In this document: positions 1-10,884 of the stretch, one piece after another
Layout of the letters: each line of letters begins with the position of its first letter
Position numbering within the stretch: position 1 is the stretch's first letter
From: Theocolax elegans
Taxonomy: Eukaryota > Arthropoda > Insecta > Hymenoptera > Cerocephalidae
NCBI GenBank assembly: GCA_026168455.1
Contig: CM047427.1
Location: 16,229,301-16,293,300, forward strand
Direction: 5' to 3'
DNA length: 64,000 bases
Position numbers and translations under genes: made by a program
The notes under the pieces: model-generated
Database searches by the model: none
What the model was told of the DNA's origin: nothing
Seen by the model: only the letters and a program-made list of their open reading frames with translations

Positions 1-235
1 AAATTTTAAATAAAGAAATGAATAATTTCGAATACAACTCCCAATAAATGAATACGAAAAAACACTTGAAGCTTCATTAATAAATATAAACAAACTAATT
101 GAAATTTAAAAAGCTAAGAAATTGCAATGAAATTGATTTTATTTTTGATTTTTCTTCATCGTGCTGCATTTTTTATTTTGTTGATTTTTCTCTTGTAAGA
201 TCTCTTTAATATCAACTAAAACTGAAATAAGTTCT

Positions 236-423
236 TTGAAATTTCCATCCACCCACTGCCCATCCTTCCATCCTTGCACATACCCAAAATACCCACCCAC
301 CCATCCATGCACCTACCTACCCACCCATCCACCCATCCATTACCCCACCCACCCATCCACCTATCCATGCACCCACTCACCCATCCACCCATCCACCCAC
401 CCACAGACACACACACACACACA
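236..423. repeat. CCCA/TCCA-type microsatellite ending in (CA)n
   Basis: Degenerate tandem tetranucleotides built from ccca, tcca and ctac units run for about 175 bases, followed by an (ac)n tract and then three copies of an 8-base attggtta unit. Open frames across it on both strands only reflect the repeat. Confidence 0.9.
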
Positions 424-479
424 ATTGGTTACAATTGGTTACAATTGGTTTTACAAAGTTAATATAGCATTATATAAGA

Positions 480-717
480 TTTAGCGTTAACTTCAAAATT
501 TAACGATAGTTTTATGTCCACGAAAAAATTTGAACATAAACTAGGCGTTAAATATGCTTTAACGCATGACATTTTTGTCGTTATGACGATTACGTAAGCG
601 ATATCAACAGTAACGCTTGCGATAAGCGATAAAAACTGTCGATAAGTCGGTTTAACGCATCCGATATAGCGTTAAACAGCTATTTAACGCATCGTTAACA
701 TTACAGAATCAGGCCCC
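480..717. other. Cluster of ttaacgc/gcgttaa motifs, possible transposon end
   Basis: At least six occurrences of gcgttaa or its complement ttaacgc lie within 240 bases, in both orientations. This is unlike the flanking AT-rich sequence and resembles the subterminal repeats of a DNA transposon, but I could not find a matching second end or a target duplication. Function and family are unknown. Confidence 0.3.
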
Positions 718-1409
718 TGGCGACAGCATTAACCTGATTTTCATATACTATAGACATATCATCGTCATATACATATCATATCATCGTTATAGAAATAGTC
801 ATAATATGTACCATAACGATTATCATTCGCTCTCTCCCTCTCAAGGATATTAATAATTCGATTCCATTAAAATTAAACTAGCTAAAATCCTCACTCGCTC
901 ACGCTCGCTCGATGAAAAATCATTATATAATTGATAATATTAAATTAAACTAAAAAATATTTTATTATTTAACAACATTTAATTATTATTTATTAAATTG
1001 TACCCATATAGATTTATTATCATATGTATAATAATTAATGATTATTATTATTATACGATGAATTAAAATCATATTAAAAAAATTATAAATTATCTATAAA
1101 AATAATTATTTTTGTATGAAATAGAGTTTAATTATTATTGCAATAGCATTTATCTTAAAGGAATTATTATTGAGTTTTTATTGTCATATATGTATACATT
1201 CTTTGCAAAATTTTATTGATTTATTTATTTAGCAGTACTTATTAATTTGTTTGTTATTGGTAATTTGGTAATAGCACTTTTTATAGAGAATGCGTTAATG
1301 AGTTTCTGTTATCCTAGTATATGAAGTAATGTTTTAAAAATAAAAAAATATTAACATAAAAACAAAAATTATGTGACTTAAAATCGTTCAAGGCACTAAC
1401 TAAAGTGTA
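718..1409. other. AT-rich stretch without recognised genes
   Basis: Mostly A/T homopolymers and short repeats, with two brief GC-richer ctcgctc-type patches near 830 and 890-910. I see no coding or RNA signal. Confidence 0.6.
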
Positions 1410-1430
1410 GTATAGACTAGAGATGTGCGA

Positions 1431-1752
1431 GTACCCGAAATACTCGACCCGATCGGGTTCGGGTTTTTTCCTCGGGTTCGGGCGGGTACTCGAGTATTTT
1501 CGGGACCCGCAAAATAATCGGGTTACTCGAAATAATCGGGTTCCCCGAAGTTATCGGATTACTCGAAATAGTCGGCTTACTCGAAATAATCGGGTTCCCC
1601 GAAGTTATCGAATTACTCGAAATAGTCGGGTTACTCGAAATAATCGGATTCCCCGAAGTTATCGGGTTACTCGAAATATTCGGGTTACCCAAACTTATCG
1701 GGTGATTCGAAATAATCGGGTAATCCGACATAATCGGGTAACCCGCAAAATT
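1431..1752. repeat. Left subterminal array of the hAT element
   Basis: About 15 copies of an 18-base unit close to cgggttactcgaaataat, with internal dyad symmetry (cgggt/acccg, tcga). In hAT elements, subterminal arrays of this sort are transposase binding sites. Overlapping open frames on both strands are by-products of the repeat. Confidence 0.85.
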
Positions 1753-3881
1753 CCGGTCAGTGTGTGTTTGAAGAAGTATTATTTTTAGATCTGTAGATTC
1801 GCTTTTATTTTATTGAAAAAATTCAATTTTTGAAAATTATTTATGAAATTTTTGACTGTTATACTTGATATAATTGAGTCAGACAAGGTGTATTTTATGG
1901 AGAATAAACAAATCTTTGCTCTCGATTCGGGTTTTTCAAAATATCTCTATTAGTTTTCAAGTTATTAAGAAAAAACTGATTTTTTTCAATTTACGATAAC
2001 TCTGAACCTAATTGACCGAATGAGCTGAAAACATTATGGTGGTAGAGAATTACTTTTATTAACTAATTAAATACCGAAAAAGTTGCGTTTTCTATGGCAA
2101 ACGCTTTCGGGCACAAAAAGCTTTCAATCCGCTTAAAATATTGGAAAAAGGTAGTCTTTATAGTAACAACGATTTGTATATTTTTGAATTAAAAATATTT
2201 GTAATTAACGAAGTAATTGAGCGTTGTAAATTTTTAATGAAGTTTTTAATTGCTCATATCTTCGAAACTAATCGGTCAAATTGGTTGAAAAATATCGTGT
2301 TAATAAAAAATAATAGGGGTAAATACTGAAAAAATTTCAACATATTTCGTCAATTGGATTTTGAGACACAAATTTCAATATATCAGGGTTTATGTTCGAA
2401 CAATTTTTTTTCTTGGCAAAGTATACTTTTTAATAACAACATACACTACCGCTCAATAGCTTTTGTCACCCTTTGAATAAAATTACCAAAACTTCAAAGT
2501 TTTATATCTCGGCTTCTACAAGTCGTGAAAAACCCCGCATGTGCTCATTTTAAAGGTTTTTGTAAGCTCTTTAAAACTGCATATTTTACGTAGCTTAATT
2601 TTCGTTTTTTAAAAAACTATAACGACTAATATAAAAAATAAAATAAAGCGTTAAGGATTGTTTCAAAGTATACACGTTTTCCTTACGTAGAAGCTTTAAA
2701 GGGTGTGTCACCCAATTCGAATCTAGCTGAACTGATAGATAATTAAAAAAGCTATGGACTGACTGCCTGTAAGTCAACATTAAATGGCACAAAGTAGCTT
2801 TTTCAATCGAAATTATTGCAAACTGTCTTTTCTAAGCTAAAATGTTAAGGAAGAATCTTTTTAAAAGTAGAAGCTTCATTTCTCGATATCTCAGTTTCCG
2901 CAAAGTTATTGGGGTTGAATTTTTTTTTAATTCATATTTTTTGACCGTCTAAACGATAGGATATGTTTCATACGTTTCCTCTAGGGGGCCAAATTCCTAT
3001 ATCCCGTGGGCATCCTCCTTTTTTTTAATGAAATTGTGAGTATCAAGCGACATTCTTTATTTAATTTTCTTGCGTATACTAAATTTTTAAAATAATAATT
3101 TGTCTGCACAAGCGAAATTTTTTATATAAATTACTTATGAAAAATACATTTTTCAAATAATGAATTGTTTGCATTAAGCGACATTCTTTAGGTAATTTTC
3201 TTGTGTAAACTAAGTTTTTAAAATAATAATTTGTTTGCGTTAAGCGCCTATATGTTTATACAAATTACTTTTTTATTGAAATTTGTAGATACCATATATT
3301 TCAATATTTTCATAAGTATTAATATTATATTCAAAATATGGCAGCTTTAAGCCTGTAGATGCAGAGAGAAAATAGTACTAACCAACATTCGAGGATAAAC
3401 TTTTATAGTTAAATTTCATGATGAGTAAAGGGAATAAATTGTATATATTTTAAAATAAAATATTTTATAATTTATTTTTATTTGTTTTAATAATATAACA
3501 ATAAATTTTAATTAATAGTTTATAGCACATGAAAAAAGTTACAAAAAATTAGTTAGAAAATGAAATAAAATAATTGTATCCAAATCATTTAAAATTTATT
3601 TATTTTTAACTAACAATAAATTTAAGATTACACTTTATAATCAACGTCTAGCCTCAAAAATGCAATTCAACCGATGGAGCGTTAGCGACCGAGGTAACAT
3701 GGCTAGTTTTATATTAAGATACGAAACTATTATTGTAGAAAGTATTCTTGTCTACGAAAACATTTTAACTGTATTACCCATGAAATCATGTTTATTATTT
3801 CAAATTATCTGAATTCTTGATGTCGTAGAATATATTATATAATTATTATTTGACAAATAACTTTAAATTCATTCACAAAAA

Positions 3882-4115
3882 GTTCGGGTAATTCGGTGAT
3901 TTCGAATAGCCCGAAAATTTCGGGTAATCCGATAATTTCGGGTAGTCCGAAAATTTCGCATAATTCGATAAGTTCGGGCGGTCCGAAAATTTCGGGTAGA
4001 TCGATAATTTCGGATAGTGCGAGAAAAACGATACCCGAAGCCCGACTCGAGCCCGACCCGAGCCCGTCGGGTCGAATTTTGAAGTCGGGTTACCCGAATA
4101 TACGGGTACCCGCAC
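3882..4115. repeat. Right subterminal array of the hAT element
   Basis: Tandem units related to gataatttcgggtagtccga run toward the right TIR and then become GC-rich (cccgacccgagcccg). This is the counterpart of the array at 1431-1752 and supports one element bounded by the two. Confidence 0.85.
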
Positions 4116-4134
4116 ACCCCTAGTATAGACATGA

Positions 4135-4514
4135 AACTTAATTGTTTAATGAAATTACATTAACATTAAAAGAATTAGAATAAGTATAATGTCAAAAATT
4201 CTGTCGAGTTTTTCATGATCAGTGTTATTTTGGGTGGGTCATAATTTTTCAACTTCTAGTGCACATAGAAGTCTAAAATTTTGCACACAACTTACAATGT
4301 AAAAAATAAGTAATGAAATTAAATAAAAATTATTGATTGCTTATTTTCAAAATCTGATGGTAAAAGTTGTTGAAAAATGTATAACCTTGCAAAAACACAT
4401 AAAATTCAATTAAATACTTATTGTAAACTGTTTATAACATATATTACATTAAACTTAATTGTTTAATGTAATTACATTAACATTAAAACAATTAGAATAA
4501 GTATAATGTCAAAA
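4135..4514. repeat. Direct repeat pair, about 64 bp, 316 bp apart
   Basis: 4135-4198 and 4451-4514 are nearly identical (both begin aaacttaattgtttaatg, with two or three substitutions). The sequence between them has no coding signal. The pair may be traces of an older insertion or of a local duplication. Confidence 0.7.
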
Positions 4515-4569
4515 TTGAATCTGTCGATTTTACAAGTGTCGGTGAATTATCAACTTCTTGTATACTTAT

Positions 4570-5244
4570 AAGGGGAGTACATGACCTCCGGGAAACGGAT
4601 CTCATCCTAACTTTGGTATGTCTTTTATAATATAAAAATATGAAGAAAGCCAAGTTATCTTTTGCCAATGGTCACTTTTACGGAAGTTATTCGACATCCA
4701 ATAATAATTGCAGTAAAAAATACTTCCAATTCGGTCGCTTATAACTCGAAAACAAATAAAGATAAACAATCGAACCAAAAACCAGAAGAAAGTTGAGTTC
4801 AAGTAGATATGGTTTAAAAAAAAAGAAGCTCAAATTGCTTAATTTGAAGCAAAGTTATGAAGAAAATAAGAAATTGAAGATTATTAAGCCAAAATTTAAT
4901 ATGAAAAATTTATTGTTTCTTTTGGCCTAATAGTCTTCAATTTCTTATTTTCTTCATAACTTTGCTTCAAATTAAGCAATTTGAGCTTCTTTTTTTTTAA
5001 ACCATATCTACTTGAACTCAACTTTCTTCTGGTTTTTGGTTCGATTGTTTATCATTATTTGTTTCTGAGTTATAAGCGACCGAATTGGAAGTATTTTTTA
5101 CTGCTATTATTATTGGATGTCGAATAACTTCCGTAAAAGTGGCCATTGGCAAAAGATAACTTGGCTTTCTTCATATTTTTATATTATAAAAGACATACCA
5201 AAGTTAGGATGAGATCCGTTTCCCGGAGGTCATGTACTTCCCTT
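4570..5244. mobile_element. Palindromic foldback MITE
   Basis: Two arms of about 320 bases (4570-4890 and 4920-5244) are inverted copies of each other with few mismatches, separated by roughly 30 bases. The outer ends read aaggggagtacatgacctcc and its near-complement. No protein is encoded; the 66-codon frame inside one arm has no family features. The target duplication is not certain (tta on each side is possible). As RNA it would form a very long hairpin. Confidence 0.85.
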
Positions 5245-5989
5245 GTTAGATCTAACATTTGTACACAACTTTAAATGTATAAATAAGTAAGAAAAAAACT
5301 TAATTAAAATTTTTTGATTGCTTTTATTCCAAAACAGTTGGTAAAAATGTTGAAAAAATGAAAAATATTGTAAATACCGCAAACTTGATTGAAACACTAT
5401 TACAGTTTAATATTAAATGTATTTACACTTTATATGGTGACAATGTGCTTTGCACATGTCAAGAGCGAGCTACAGAACCCCTGGCAAACACCTACCTACC
5501 CGTAAAAGCTAGACGAGTCCCTAGCTACATACCTACCCATATACTATTCCCTAGCCACCTACCCGCACATTAACTACGTCCTGCCTACCCTCACATACTA
5601 AATACCCCTTCCCAAGCACAATACACAACACTGAGGTGGTCCTGGCGATGAGGATCTTGGGCGAGCTCAGATTATCAGGTGGGCTCCTCCGAGTCTGGCA
5701 CAGCAAACAGGATATTCAAGGGAGGCGATCACCAGGAAGCCTCCAGGACCCTCCGAAGCCTCACAGCATAGCAGTCAAGGCGATGAGGTGATATCCAGGC
5801 AGGAAGCTGAAGAACCTCCAACGCCAAGCAAGATACAGCTGTAAAAGGAATACTTCATAAGAACAAATACACAGTAAGAGGGTAAGGAGCAAGGAAGAGG
5901 ATAAATAGCCATAGCCAAGAAGACAAAAGACAAGGAAATATATGTACAGCTGTATATAATCACTACAGCTGTACAAGGAACATCATAGG
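5245..5989. other. No gene recognised; ctaccta-rich tract
   Basis: 5480-5620 holds degenerate ctac/ccta units, and 5640-5830 is a GC-richer segment with repeated aggat/cgatgagg-like words. I see no splice-bounded coding sequence or RNA fold I would defend. Confidence 0.5.
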
Positions 5990-6893
5990 GTAAATTGAGG
6001 TTAGGTTGCTGTACACAAACAACGTGTACAGCCGATCTTCCGGATAATCACGCATACAAATACACATATGTGTGTAAACCTCACGACCAAATACCCACCT
6101 AGTGCCGTAGACGGAGCGGCTATTCATCAGTGAGGTCAACGTCGTCGAGGAGAGAGAGGGGTGACTCGGCCTCGAGCAGCAAGCGACAGCGGGTGAGCTT
6201 CGTACTTGAAACTCATGCCGTACCCATTTGATGAACGCAGTTAATAACGAATGAACTATTAGTTACCTGGGAAGAGGTTGTACCTCGTCTCCGAGATGGC
6301 AACAGCACTAGGTTATCATCACACAGCATACAGCACCATACAGCGGAGTATACCGATACAGCCTGAACACAGCGGCACTCGACTCGCTCGCGAGACGCGA
6401 GATCGAGGTGCCGCGCACGAATACGTACTGCGCAGGCGCGCGGTACGAACACGGAGCTTTCGAGCACGCCGAGAGCCAGAGCTCTACGGTCCGCCGTCCT
6501 AAACGGATATTTGCCAATAGAACGAAGCCGCAGAATATCGGGTAGCAAACGAGAGAGATAGAGAGAGTGACATCGCCGTTGAGAGACGAGTGCCGATTCC
6601 CTCGATAAAGGTTGGTGAATAATTCACTGTCGCTGCGTACGGTATCGCCGAGTATCCGTACTAATGTGTGCGAGATCCTGGTCCCCTCCTTCCCCCTCCC
6701 CTCCTTAAAGCGAACCGATGCAAAGCGTTTTCTAAGTTGCGATAACCCGCGAGTTATCGTTCACTCGTCGCGAATCAACGCGGCTGGCGCCCACCCCTCT
6801 TAATTATTTGTTTCTTGTAATAAATACTTATTTTATTTATAATTAATTGTTGACCCTATATAACCTGCACCCTGATCCCCAGTGCAGCGTTAC
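5990..6893 (+). repeat. LTR-like GC-rich remnant
   Basis: A sharp rise in GC, CpG-rich unspaced sequence, an AATAAA signal near 6821 and a 3' end in gttaca resemble the LTRs elsewhere in this window (e.g. 12979-14216). No clear TGT start or target duplication could be set, so this may be a truncated or solo LTR. The open frames on both strands are typical of CpG-rich DNA and have no recognisable domain. Confidence 0.4.
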
Positions 6894-7559
6894 AATATAT
6901 ATATATTAGAGTTTCACTTTCAGTAATTTTATTATTCATTATTAAATATTCCACATAGAATTTGTACCTCTAAACAGTACTTTATATAAAACACCTTCCA
7001 CGAAGGTGTCAACATTCGCAAGTATGGTTTCCAATCACACTTTTAAAAATATTATCTGATAAAAAACTCTTTAATTCTTATTCCATCCTATTTCTACTTA
7101 TATTTTGCTTAAACTTCATAGAGTTTCTGTAATAGAAAATACTGAAATCAAATCGACATTAAGCGGCAAGTATTTTTAATTAAATATTTATATATTTTTT
7201 TTGTTTAAACTCCATAAAAAGTTTCTGCAATAGAAAGTACTGAAATCAAAGCGGAATAATCGACAAGTATTTTTTACCATGTAATACATTGTATTTTTTT
7301 TTAATTAAACTTTTATATATTTTGCTTAAAGTCCATTAAAAATTTTTATTAATTTCTACAAAACTTATGAAAAGGAAACTTCTTTTTTTTAATATCTTTA
7401 AATACCCACACAGCATGAAAGGTTTCACCGAAAGATTTATTGAAATATTTCGAAAAAAACTTGCTGAGATACTTCAATAAAATCTTACAAAAATATTTAA
7501 AAAAAAAAAAAAATAGCGTAAGTTTTCTGAAACATAGTAGATTGATTACACACAATTAT
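6894..7559. other. AT-rich stretch without recognised genes
   Basis: Poly-A/T runs and a loose repeat (tagaaagtactgaaatcaaa near 7130 and 7220). Nothing coding is seen. Confidence 0.6.
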
Positions 7560-8100
7560 TCGAGAAGAACCTTGCAGCAACCTTGCAGAAACATTTCATG
7601 AAACCTTTCACGAAAGTTTGCACAAAAAATTGAAAGGAATGTTGCGCCGAAAGATTTCTGCAAGGTTGTGGCAACGTTTTAGAGAAGATTCAAACTAACA
7701 CAAAAGAATTTCGGATAAACCTTGCAGCAACCTTGCAGAAACATTTCATGAAACATTTCACGAAACTTTGCACAAAAATTCTATGAAATGTTGCGTCTAA
7801 AGATTTCTGCAAGGTTGTGGCAATGTTTCAGAAAAGATTCAAACTAACACAAAAAAATTTCGGAGAAACCTAGCAGCAGCCTTGCAGAAATATTTCATGA
7901 AACATTTCACGAAGCCTTGCACAAAAATTGCAAGGAATATTGCGCCGAAAGATTTCGCAAGGTTGTGGCAATGTTTCAGAAACGATTCAAACTAACACAA
8001 AAATATTTCAGAGTAACCTTGCTTCGACCTTGCAGAAACATTTTATGAAACCTTGCATGATACTTTGCACAAAATTGTAAGGAATGTTGCGCCGAAAGTT
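7560..8100. repeat. Tandem satellite, about 149-bp period, 3.5 copies
   Basis: The word aaccttgcagcaaccttgca or a close variant starts near 7569, 7718, 7867 and 8015, giving periods of 149, 149 and 148. Each unit also carries inverted words (tgcaaggttgtggcaa against ttgcagcaaccttgca), so units can fold on themselves. Copies diverge by substitutions and small indels. Confidence 0.9.
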
Positions 8101-8515
8101 TTTTGTTTAATTTTATTTAAAAATTTTAATTAAATTTTAATTTAAAATTGCAGAAAAATATGGACATGTTGAAAACATGCTTTATAGGGTTTGACGTTTA
8201 GATTTTTTTCAAAATTTTATTATAAAAATATTAGTTTTTTTCTAATAAATAAATTTTTTTATTTTAATTCTTTTTTTTCTATTCGATTTTTTGTTTTTAA
8301 AAATAAATAAAAAAAGAGAATTGATATAAATATTTTTGTAATAAAATAAAAGAAATTTGAAATTCAAATTTGGATACGGGACGCGGGTTACATACAATTC
8401 GATATGCATTGTACTTATGTGTATATGATGGCGCTGATGGCACTATTTAAACGGACAATAAATATAAGGGATTGTTACTAGTTAGTTTATTTATTTTATT
8501 GTGTATATAAAATCT
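8101..8515. repeat. Dispersed repeat, copy 1 of 2
   Basis: Shares strong identity with 56904-57370, including a run of A/T blocks, then gatacgggacgcgggttaca, tgatggcgctgatggcacta and a tail ending tttattgtgtatataaaat. No protein is encoded. The abrupt shared right end suggests a transposon end, but no TIR was found. Confidence 0.8.
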
Positions 8516-8532
8516 GAATCAAATTAATAATG

Positions 8533-8790
8533 AACTAAATTAATTAATATTTTTATCGGTCTTACAGTCAATTATATGGGCAATCAGATTGCCCCTACTT
8601 ATAATCACCCCCGAAGAATCTATAAAAATAAAAATAAAAAATATAAAATATAAAAAATAAAAACACTAACTAAACATAAAAACAAATTATTAATAAAGCA
8701 ATCTGACTGCCCCCTTGCACCAAAAATCTACTAACCCCAAATATGATGTCCGACGTTTCGAGCTCGCTGCTGCTCCTCATCAGGGACTGA
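8533..8790 (-). repeat. PLE pLTR, inverted left copy
   Basis: Reverse complement of 9831-10088 with few differences. It ends at cagggactga, where the reading frame begins. Confidence 0.9.
8748..8787 (-). ncRNA. Hammerhead ribozyme-like motif (left pLTR)
   Basis: On the minus strand the order is stem I gtcc, core ctgatga, a stem II region, gaaac, gtc, and stem I partner ggac. These are the conserved hammerhead elements CUGANGA, GAAA and a cleavable GUC. Stem II pairs as gagc/gctc with one bulged G. Hammerhead motifs are established in PLE pLTRs; activity here is not shown. Confidence 0.65.
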
Positions 8791-9259
8791 TTCATTCAGT
8801 GACAAGATTGGTGCGTTGAAAGGTGTTATTGACCGTGCCGTTGGACTGTTACACGGTGATTTTAGAAAAGTAAATTTAGATTTAGTGAAAAAAACTTTTG
8901 TTAATAATAATTATCCGATAGATTTGATTAATAGAGTGATTGAAGAGAGAGTGAATCAAATTTATAATAGTAAATTAAAAGTTAGAGTAGATATTAAAAT
9001 TGATGCATTTGTTGTTATACCGTATGTTAGAGGTTTATCTGAAAGAATAAGAAAAGAATTTAAAAAACTAGATATTTAAGTTTTCTTTAGAAATATTAAT
9101 AATTTAAGTTTTTTGTTTAATAATTGTAAGGATATAGATAGAAAGGATGATAAATCTGGAGTTGTTTATAAAATAAATTGTATTGATTGTGATAAATGTT
9201 ACATTGGTCAAACTAGTAGATATTTGAAAAAGAGAATTTATGAACATAAATATAGTTTG

Positions 9260-9548
9260 TAACAATGAGACTCATTTGCTACAAATTAAAAAAAAGGAAC
9301 GGGCGTCAGGTCTTGAACCCGAGCCCCTTCGGATCCGAAGGCGTTCACGCTACCACTGCGCTACGCCCGCAATTGGTCGTAGCTGTACTTTTCCATGTCT
9401 TCTGCCTACCGATACGCGCGCCATATGCCAAGTGCCGATTCTTGCGCTGGCCGCGTCGGTACTACAGAGCCCTAAGTGACGGGGATCTGTACTCATACAG
9501 ATCCACCACGTCACAAGTTTGAGGAGTGTATCTGTCACATCAAGTTTG
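9260..9548 (-). mobile_element. tRNA-derived SINE-like insertion in the PLE
   Basis: The word agtttg occurs at both edges (9254-9259 and 9543-9548), and excluding one copy plus the insert leaves the GIY-YIG frame in phase, so the 289 bases look like a clean insertion. The left part contains a tRNA-like promoter region on the minus strand, followed by an A/T-rich tail (aaaaaaaagg on the plus strand reads as a T-run downstream of the tRNA-like end). The target duplication is short and could be longer with mismatches. Confidence 0.6.
9299..9370 (-). tRNA. tRNA-like head (pseudo-tRNA), probably SINE-derived
   Basis: Reading the minus strand, a 7-bp acceptor stem (gcgggcg with cgcccgt, one G-U), a D-arm gcgcagtggtagcgt and a T-arm with loop ttcaaga all fold correctly, and both pol III boxes are present. 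The anticodon arm does not pair in the normal register; a palindrome ccttcggatccgaagg sits there instead. I therefore treat it as a tRNA relic rather than a decoding tRNA. Confidence 0.55.
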
Positions 9549-9830
9549 AAGGAGCATTGTTTAGATTTTGTTCATTCATTTGATTTTAAAAATGTAGAAA
9601 TTCTAGAACAAAATATTATGAATAAATTTAAAAGAGAAAGTCTTGAGAATATTCATATATTTAAGAATGATAAGAATGTTAATTTAATGTTAGAGTCAAG
9701 TAAATTAAATAAGATTTATCATCCTATCTTAACTTAGCTTAGTTTATTGGTGTGAATTTATTTAGGGTGGGTCCTTGGATTGGGGAGGCTTTTTTGAGGG
9801 TTTAAATATCGTGTAGAATAGATTTTCATT

Positions 9831-10088
9831 TCAGTCCCTGATGAGGAGCAGCAGCGAGCTCGAAACGTCGGACATCATATTTGGGGTTAGTAGATTTTTG
9901 GTGCAGGGGGGCAGTCAGATTGCTTTATTAATAATTTGTTTTTATGTTTAGTTAGTGTTTTTATTTTTTATATTTTATATTTTTTATTTTTATTTTTATA
10001 GATTCTTCGGGGGTGATTATAAGTAGGGGCAATCTGATTGCCCATATAATTGACTGTAAGACCGATAAAAATATTAATTAATTTAGTT
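9831..10088 (+). repeat. PLE pLTR, right copy
   Basis: Inverted counterpart of 8533-8790. It follows the GIY-YIG stop codon by about 90 bases. Confidence 0.9.
9834..9873 (+). ncRNA. Hammerhead ribozyme-like motif (right pLTR)
   Basis: Same elements as the left motif, now in the sense orientation of the element: gtcc stem, ctgatga, stem-loop II, gaaac, gtc and ggac. Predicted cleavage lies after the GUC at about 9869. Confidence 0.65.
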
Positions 10089-10149
10089 ATACTACAGTCG
10101 ACATAAGTAATATTTTATTAATAATGAACTATATAAATTTAAATGTTAT

Positions 10150-10300
10150 AATTTTATTAGCACTGATGAATCAGCACTGAATCCGAGCAAAATCAGTACG
10201 AAATCAGTGATAAATCAATATTGAATCAGTACAAAATCAATGATAGGTTAGTACTGAATCACTAGAGAATCATTACTTAAACAGCACAAATTTGATACTG
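10150..10300. repeat. Degenerate gaatcagtact/aaatcagt tandem words
   Basis: About ten imperfect copies of a roughly 12-base unit (aatcagtac-like). An AT dinucleotide tract follows at 10432-10455. No coding signal. Confidence 0.6.
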
Positions 10301-10884
10301 AATAAGTAGTGAATCAATATTAAATAAATTTTGAAATAGAGAAAAATCTACATGGAAATTGCACAGAACTATATGAAGCTGTATTAAATGTTATCACTAA
10401 CTCTATTTAGTATAATAGAATATACAATTTATATATATGTATATATATATATATGTGGTATATTGAAAATTTATTTAATTATCTAATTACATTAATAAAT
10501 TAGATTGTTGAAGTTAAAAATTTAAGAATGGTTAGGAATTATTTTTATGAGGTTAGAAGAATACTTATTACAGTAGTAATTAATTTTTTTTATTTCATTT
10601 ATTAATCTAAAATATGATTATGCGTATTAAACAAGCGAATGGAATTTTGAACCTTACATATTGAATATAAAATTAAACTTTTTATTTATGTTTCTAAGGG
10701 GGTAGCTAGTATTTAAACTGAGAGAAATAATCTTTCAAATTTTCTTAACAGTAATCGATAAAAACAGGCCTAATTAATCCTAAAAATATTTATTTTTTTA
10801 CTTCAGTTGTATTGTTAACAAAATTAAAAAAAATTGTTTATGTATGTTTTAAAACTGACTTGTCCCTTAAGTCCTGACCTAACC

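Larger units (their letters stand above)
1418..4122. mobile_element. Non-autonomous hAT-family DNA transposon, complete
   Basis: The left end reads tagagatgtgcgagtacccg and the right end, reverse-complemented, reads taggggtgtgcgggtacccg, giving about 20-bp terminal inverted repeats with four mismatches. The flanks are an exact 8-bp duplication gtatagac (1410-1417 and 4123-4130) that fits the hAT target consensus nTnnnnAn. The 2.7-kb interior has no transposase-like frame, so it must be mobilised in trans. Both subterminal zones are arrays of a cgggttactcgaaataat-like unit, and the middle is AT-rich with a roughly 130-base internal repeat (3045-3245). Assignment to hAT is from TIR and TSD; the host element is unknown. 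Confidence 0.88.
8816..9737 (+). pseudogene. PLE reverse transcriptase C-terminus plus GIY-YIG endonuclease, interrupted
   Basis: 8816-9079 encodes 87 residues matching the region after the RT catalytic core in Penelope-type proteins; the upstream RT domain is absent. In another phase, 9100-9259 carries the GIY-YIG signature as VVYKIN...CYIGQTSRYLKKRIYEH, with cysteines (INCIDCDKC) typical of this group. The C-terminal part resumes near 9543 and runs to a stop at 9737, including the HCLDF...FDF...VEILEQ stretch usual for the domain's end. Breaks: missing N-terminus, a frame change between 9079 and 9100, and the 289-bp insert. It has no evident promoter of its own and would not make a working protein. 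Confidence 0.8.
8533..10088 (+). mobile_element. Penelope-like retroelement (PLE), 5'-truncated
   Basis: Inverted copies of a roughly 258-bp sequence bound the element (8533-8790 and 9831-10088). Between them lies a plus-strand frame with the end of the reverse transcriptase followed by a GIY-YIG endonuclease, the defining domain order of Penelope-like elements. Inverted pLTRs, 5' truncation and a hammerhead motif in each pLTR are all known in this group. The GIY-YIG part is split by a tRNA-derived insert (9260-9548). The copy is dead as assembled. Confidence 0.85.

Noticed and set aside
216..484. Open frames on both strands over the ccca/tcca tract
   Set aside because: Pure by-products of a tandem repeat without stops; no domain.
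1417..1788. Long frames of repeated N-P-I or R-V-T-R peptides
   Set aside because: They are translations of the hAT subterminal array and recur in several phases.
4602..4802. 66-codon minus frame
   Set aside because: Lies in one arm of the foldback element and has no start context, splice sites or family similarity.
6213..6548. Overlapping arginine-rich frames on both strands
   Set aside because: CpG-rich LTR-like sequence yields such frames by chance.
9299..9370. Functional tRNA gene
   Set aside because: The anticodon arm does not pair in the standard register and the sequence sits inside a transposable insert.
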